From NCBI GenBank assembly GCA_030123545.1, contig CP126124.1:3038001-3102000 (forward strand): DNA of 64,000 bases, given 5' to 3'. This document shows positions 61,548 to 64,000 of the stretch, in pieces (within the stretch, counting starts at the first letter, position 1; every line of letters starts with the position of its first letter). Both the position numbers and the translations under genes were made by a program. Below the pieces are notes generated by a model that made no database searches, was not told the DNA's origin, and saw only the letters and a program-made list of their open reading frames with translations. The stretch comes from Burkholderiaceae bacterium. Lineage in GTDB: Bacteria; Pseudomonadota; Gammaproteobacteria; Burkholderiales; Burkholderiaceae_C.

Positions 61548-62993
61548 TCAACCCGAGGTGGCGAGCCGATGGTGCGACGCGTGGCTGTTCCTGATCGCCT
61601 GTGGCCCGAGCGATCCGATCACCATCGCGACGAGCGCGGCCAGCAGGCCAGCCAGTTGCGCGGGAAATTCCTCGCCGGCCGGCGTCGCGAGAAACAGCAG
61701 CCAGGCCAGCAACCCAAGCACGATCGAAAACACCGCGCCCTGGGTGGTCGCGCGCTTCCAGTACAGCCCGAACACCAGCGGGACGAACGCACCGACCAGC
61801 GTGACCTGGTACGCCCCCGACACCATTTCGTAGATCGAGGTGCCTTCCATCCTGATCGCGTAGGCCAGCACCAGCACGCTGAACACCAGAACCGTGATGC
61901 GCATGTGGCGCAGTTCCTGCCGGTCGCTCAAGCGCGGACGGAACTGACGCCAGATGTTCTCGGTGAACGTGATGCTCGGTGCCAACAGGGTCGCCGACGC
62001 GGTCGACTTGATCGCCGACAGCAACGCGCCGAAGAACAGCACCTGCATCGCGAACGGCATGTGGCCGAGCACCAGCATCGGCAGCACCTTCTGCGGATCG
62101 TCCTTCAGCAGCAGCGCGGCCTGCTCCGGCATGATGATCAAGGCGCTGACGACCAGGAACATCGGCACGAACGCGAACAGGATGTAGCAGGCGCCGCCGA
62201 TCACCGGACCCTTCCTGGCCGCGCCTATGCTGTTCGCCGACATCACGCGCTGGAACACGTCCTGCTGCGGAATCGACCCGAGCATCATCGTGATCGCGGC
62301 GGCGAAGAAAGCGATCACGTCTTTCGCACGCGGCTCGGGCAGGAAGCGGAACAACCCCTGGTTGGCCGCAAGCGCGATCACCCGATCGGCACCGCCTGCC
62401 TGGTGGCCGGCGAACACGGCCAGCACGCCCAGGCCGGCGACCAGGATGATCATCTGGATGAAGTCGGTAACCGCGACCGACCACATGCCGCCGAACAGCG
62501 TATAGGCGAGGATCGACACCACGCCGATGACCATGCCGGTCGGCACGCCGATCGCGCCGCCCGACAGCAGGTTGAACACGAGCCCCAGCGCGGTGACCTG
62601 GGCCGACACCCAGCCTAGGTAGCTGAGCATGATGATCAGCGAGCACACCACCTCGACCACCCTGCCGTAACGCTCCCGGTAGTAGTCGCTGATGGTCAGC
62701 AGGTTCATCTTGTAGAGACGTCCGGCAAAGAACAGGCCGACCAGGATCAGGCAGGTGCCGGCGCCGAACGGGTCCTCGATCACGCCGTGCAAGCCGCCGC
62801 CGACGAACTTCGCCGGGATGCCGAGCACGGTTTCCGACCCGAACCAGGTCGCGAACGTGGTGGTCACGATCATCACCAGCGGCAGGTGCCGGCCGGCGAT
62901 CGCATAGTCGGCCGAGTTCTTCACGCGCCGCGCGGCGTACAAGCCGATCGCGATCGTGACGAGCAGGTAGACGATGACCAGGGTCAGCAGCAC
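61548..62993 (-). CDS. Sodium:solute symporter (SSS family)
   Basis: 481 residues, about 13 membrane helices. IVTTTFATWFGSETVLGIPAKFV (helix 1-2 Na+ site region), GRLYKMNLLTISDYYRERYG, GGMWSVAVTDFIQMIILVAGLG (SSS signature) and FFGALLSAIKSTASATLLAPSITFTENIW define the family. The solute is unknown; the pattern is closest to the proline/pantothenate/unknown-substrate branch. GTG 62993 is chosen because AAAGGAG lies 9 bases upstream and it begins at the first helix. Confidence 0.9.
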   Translation of the reverse strand: MLLTLVIVYLLVTIAIGLYAARRVKNSADYAIAGRHLPLVMIVTTTFATWFGSETVLGIPAKFVGGGLHGVIEDPFGAGTCLILVGLFFAGRLYKMNLLTISDYYRERYGRVVEVVCSLIIMLSYLGWVSAQVTALGLVFNLLSGGAIGVPTGMVIGVVSILAYTLFGGMWSVAVTDFIQMIILVAGLGVLAVFAGHQAGGADRVIALAANQGLFRFLPEPRAKDVIAFFAAAITMMLGSIPQQDVFQRVMSANSIGAARKGPVIGGACYILFAFVPMFLVVSALIIMPEQAALLLKDDPQKVLPMLVLGHMPFAMQVLFFGALLSAIKSTASATLLAPSITFTENIWRQFRPRLSDRQELRHMRITVLVFSVLVLAYAIRMEGTSIYEMVSGAYQVTLVGAFVPLVFGLYWKRATTQGAVFSIVLGLLAWLLFLATPAGEEFPAQLAGLLAALVAMVIGSLGPQAIRNSHASHHRLATSG

Positions 62994-63077
62994 GGCGGCG
63001 GGCTCCTTTTCAGTGGCCCGGATTATCGGGCATGGGAGGGGCGCCGAACCGGCCGGCGCAGGCTGCAAAAGCCGCTG

Positions 63078-64000
63078 TCAGAACAGGCGCACGCGCAGCA
63101 CGATCTGCATCGTGATCAGGCCCAGCGCGAAGCCGATGCCGCCGTAGATCAGCCCCTGCAGCAGCCGGTTCGTGCGCCGCTGCTCGGCCAGCAGGTCCAG
63201 CAGCTCGCGTTTGGAGTCGGTCGAGTTGCGCAGCAGGTAGTCGTGCAACAGCCGCGGCAGTTCCGGCAGCATCTTGGCGTAGCGCGGCGCCTGATCCTTC
63301 AGGTGCTCGATCAGCTTCTTCGGGCCGATCTGCTCGCGCATCCACAGCTCGAGAAAAGGCTTGGCGGTCAGCCACAGGTCGAGATCAGGGTCCAGCTGCC
63401 GGCCCAGCCCCTCGATGTTGAGCAGGGTCTTCTGCAGCAGCACCAGCTGCGGCTGGATTTCGACCTGGAAGCGCCGGGATGTCTGGAACAGCCGCATCAG
63501 CACCATGCCGAGCGAGATCTCCTTCAGCGGGCGGTCGAAGTACGGCTCGCAGACGCTGCGGATCGCCGATTCAAGCTCGTCCACTCGGGTGCCGGCCGGC
63601 ACCCAGCCCGATTCGATATGCAGTTCGGCGACCCGCTTGTAGTCGCGCCGGAAGAACGCGGTGAAATTCTGCGCCAGGTATTCCTTGTCGAACTCGGTCA
63701 GCGTGCCGACGATGCCGAAGTCGAGCAGGATGTAGCGCCCGCGCGTCTCCGGATCGATGCTGACCTGCAGGTTGCCCGGGTGCATGTCGGCGTGGAAGAA
63801 GCCGTCGCGGAACACCTGGGTGAAGAAGATCGTGACCCCGTCGCGCGCCAGTTTCGCGATGTCGATGCCGGCCGTGCGCAGCCGCTCGGTCTGGCTGATC
63901 GGCACCCCTACCATCCGCTCCATCACGATCACGTCGGGCATGCAGTAGTCCCAGATCATCTCCGGGATCAGCACCAGGTCGAGCCGCTGCATGTTGCGGC
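63078..64000 (-). CDS. ubiB: Ubiquinone biosynthesis kinase-like protein UbiB, C-terminal part (runs off the right edge)
   Basis: At least 306 residues visible of about 520. ABC1/ADCK atypical-kinase family: VIVMERMVGVPI, catalytic-loop DGFFHADMHPGNLQVS, metal-binding YILLDFGIVGTLTE and, at the end, two membrane helices (LLQGLIYGGIGFALGLITMQIVLRVRLF). It is an ATPase needed for ubiquinone synthesis, anchored in the inner membrane. The start is beyond 64000. Same strand as the symporter, with an 84-base gap that shows nothing notable. Confidence 0.95.
   Translation of the reverse strand, partial: RNMQRLDLVLIPEMIWDYCMPDVIVMERMVGVPISQTERLRTAGIDIAKLARDGVTIFFTQVFRDGFFHADMHPGNLQVSIDPETRGRYILLDFGIVGTLTEFDKEYLAQNFTAFFRRDYKRVAELHIESGWVPAGTRVDELESAIRSVCEPYFDRPLKEISLGMVLMRLFQTSRRFQVEIQPQLVLLQKTLLNIEGLGRQLDPDLDLWLTAKPFLELWMREQIGPKKLIEHLKDQAPRYAKMLPELPRLLHDYLLRNSTDSKRELLDLLAEQRRTNRLLQGLIYGGIGFALGLITMQIVLRVRLF

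Overview
The window is about two-thirds G+C and reads as ordinary chromosome of a betaproteobacterium of the order Burkholderiales, most likely family Comamonadaceae. Three things point there: the neighbourhoods (fkpB-ispH; rhodanese-grxC-secB-gpsA; fmdB-DUF502-aspS-nudB; DUF3460-scpA), the aerobic benzoyl-CoA (box) pathway, and scattered short palindromic repeats of the kinds common between Comamonadaceae genes. No rRNA, tRNA, CRISPR array or insertion sequence was seen. Two genes run off the ends (serS at the left, ubiB at the right).

Layout. 1-7274: housekeeping genes (serS, VOC protein, ispH-fkpB, radC, Smr protein, small lipoprotein, large FtsX-type permease). 7663-8961: homogentisate dioxygenase without pathway partners. 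9042-14781: NAD-dependent formate dehydrogenase operon fdsB (NuoE-NuoF fusion)-fdsA-fdhD. 14919-16416: frameshifted amidase. 16430-18679: ferredoxin/flavodoxin reductase divergent from a flavodoxin and a thioesterase. 18814-27987: benzoate catabolism, with boxC-boxB-boxA and boxR on the minus strand and boxD-bclA (aldehyde dehydrogenase, benzoate-CoA ligase) on the plus strand. 28087-31407: apbC and metG. 31404-38877: a ribbon-helix-helix protein followed by hyfB-C-E-F-G-I-like genes. 39098-45373: DUF3460-scpA, an ECF sigma/YciI pair, gpsA-secB-grxC-rhodanese, gpmA. 45534-52982: ctpA, a MoeB/ThiF protein, two tandem Bug receptors, a sulfatase and a SulP transporter. 52972-64000: DUF429, EamA exporter, folE with a BLUF photoreceptor, clsB, an EEP-family phosphatase, nudB, aspS, DUF502, fmdB, a sodium:solute symporter and ubiB.

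How the genes work together. Benzoate is activated by BclA, epoxidised by BoxA/BoxB, ring-opened by BoxC, and the semialdehyde is oxidised by BoxD. BoxR probably represses both arms through TGCA-N6-TGCA palindromes that lie over clear promoters. FdsB/FdsA oxidise formate to CO2 with NAD+, and formate is released by BoxC, so the two blocks are metabolically linked. FolE makes the substrate of NudB.

Most unusual points. (1) Formate dehydrogenase subunits carry three short repeat elements as in-frame coding insertions, two in FdsA and one in FdsB. (2) The hyf-like operon encodes a membrane complex related to hydrogenase 4 and complex I, but its large subunit lacks the cysteines that bind Ni-Fe and no ferredoxin subunits are encoded; it sits behind its own ribbon-helix-helix regulator and operator. 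(3) metG has an internal low-G+C segment suggesting recombination. (4) A BLUF photoreceptor lies in an apparent operon with folE and has a frameshifted tail.
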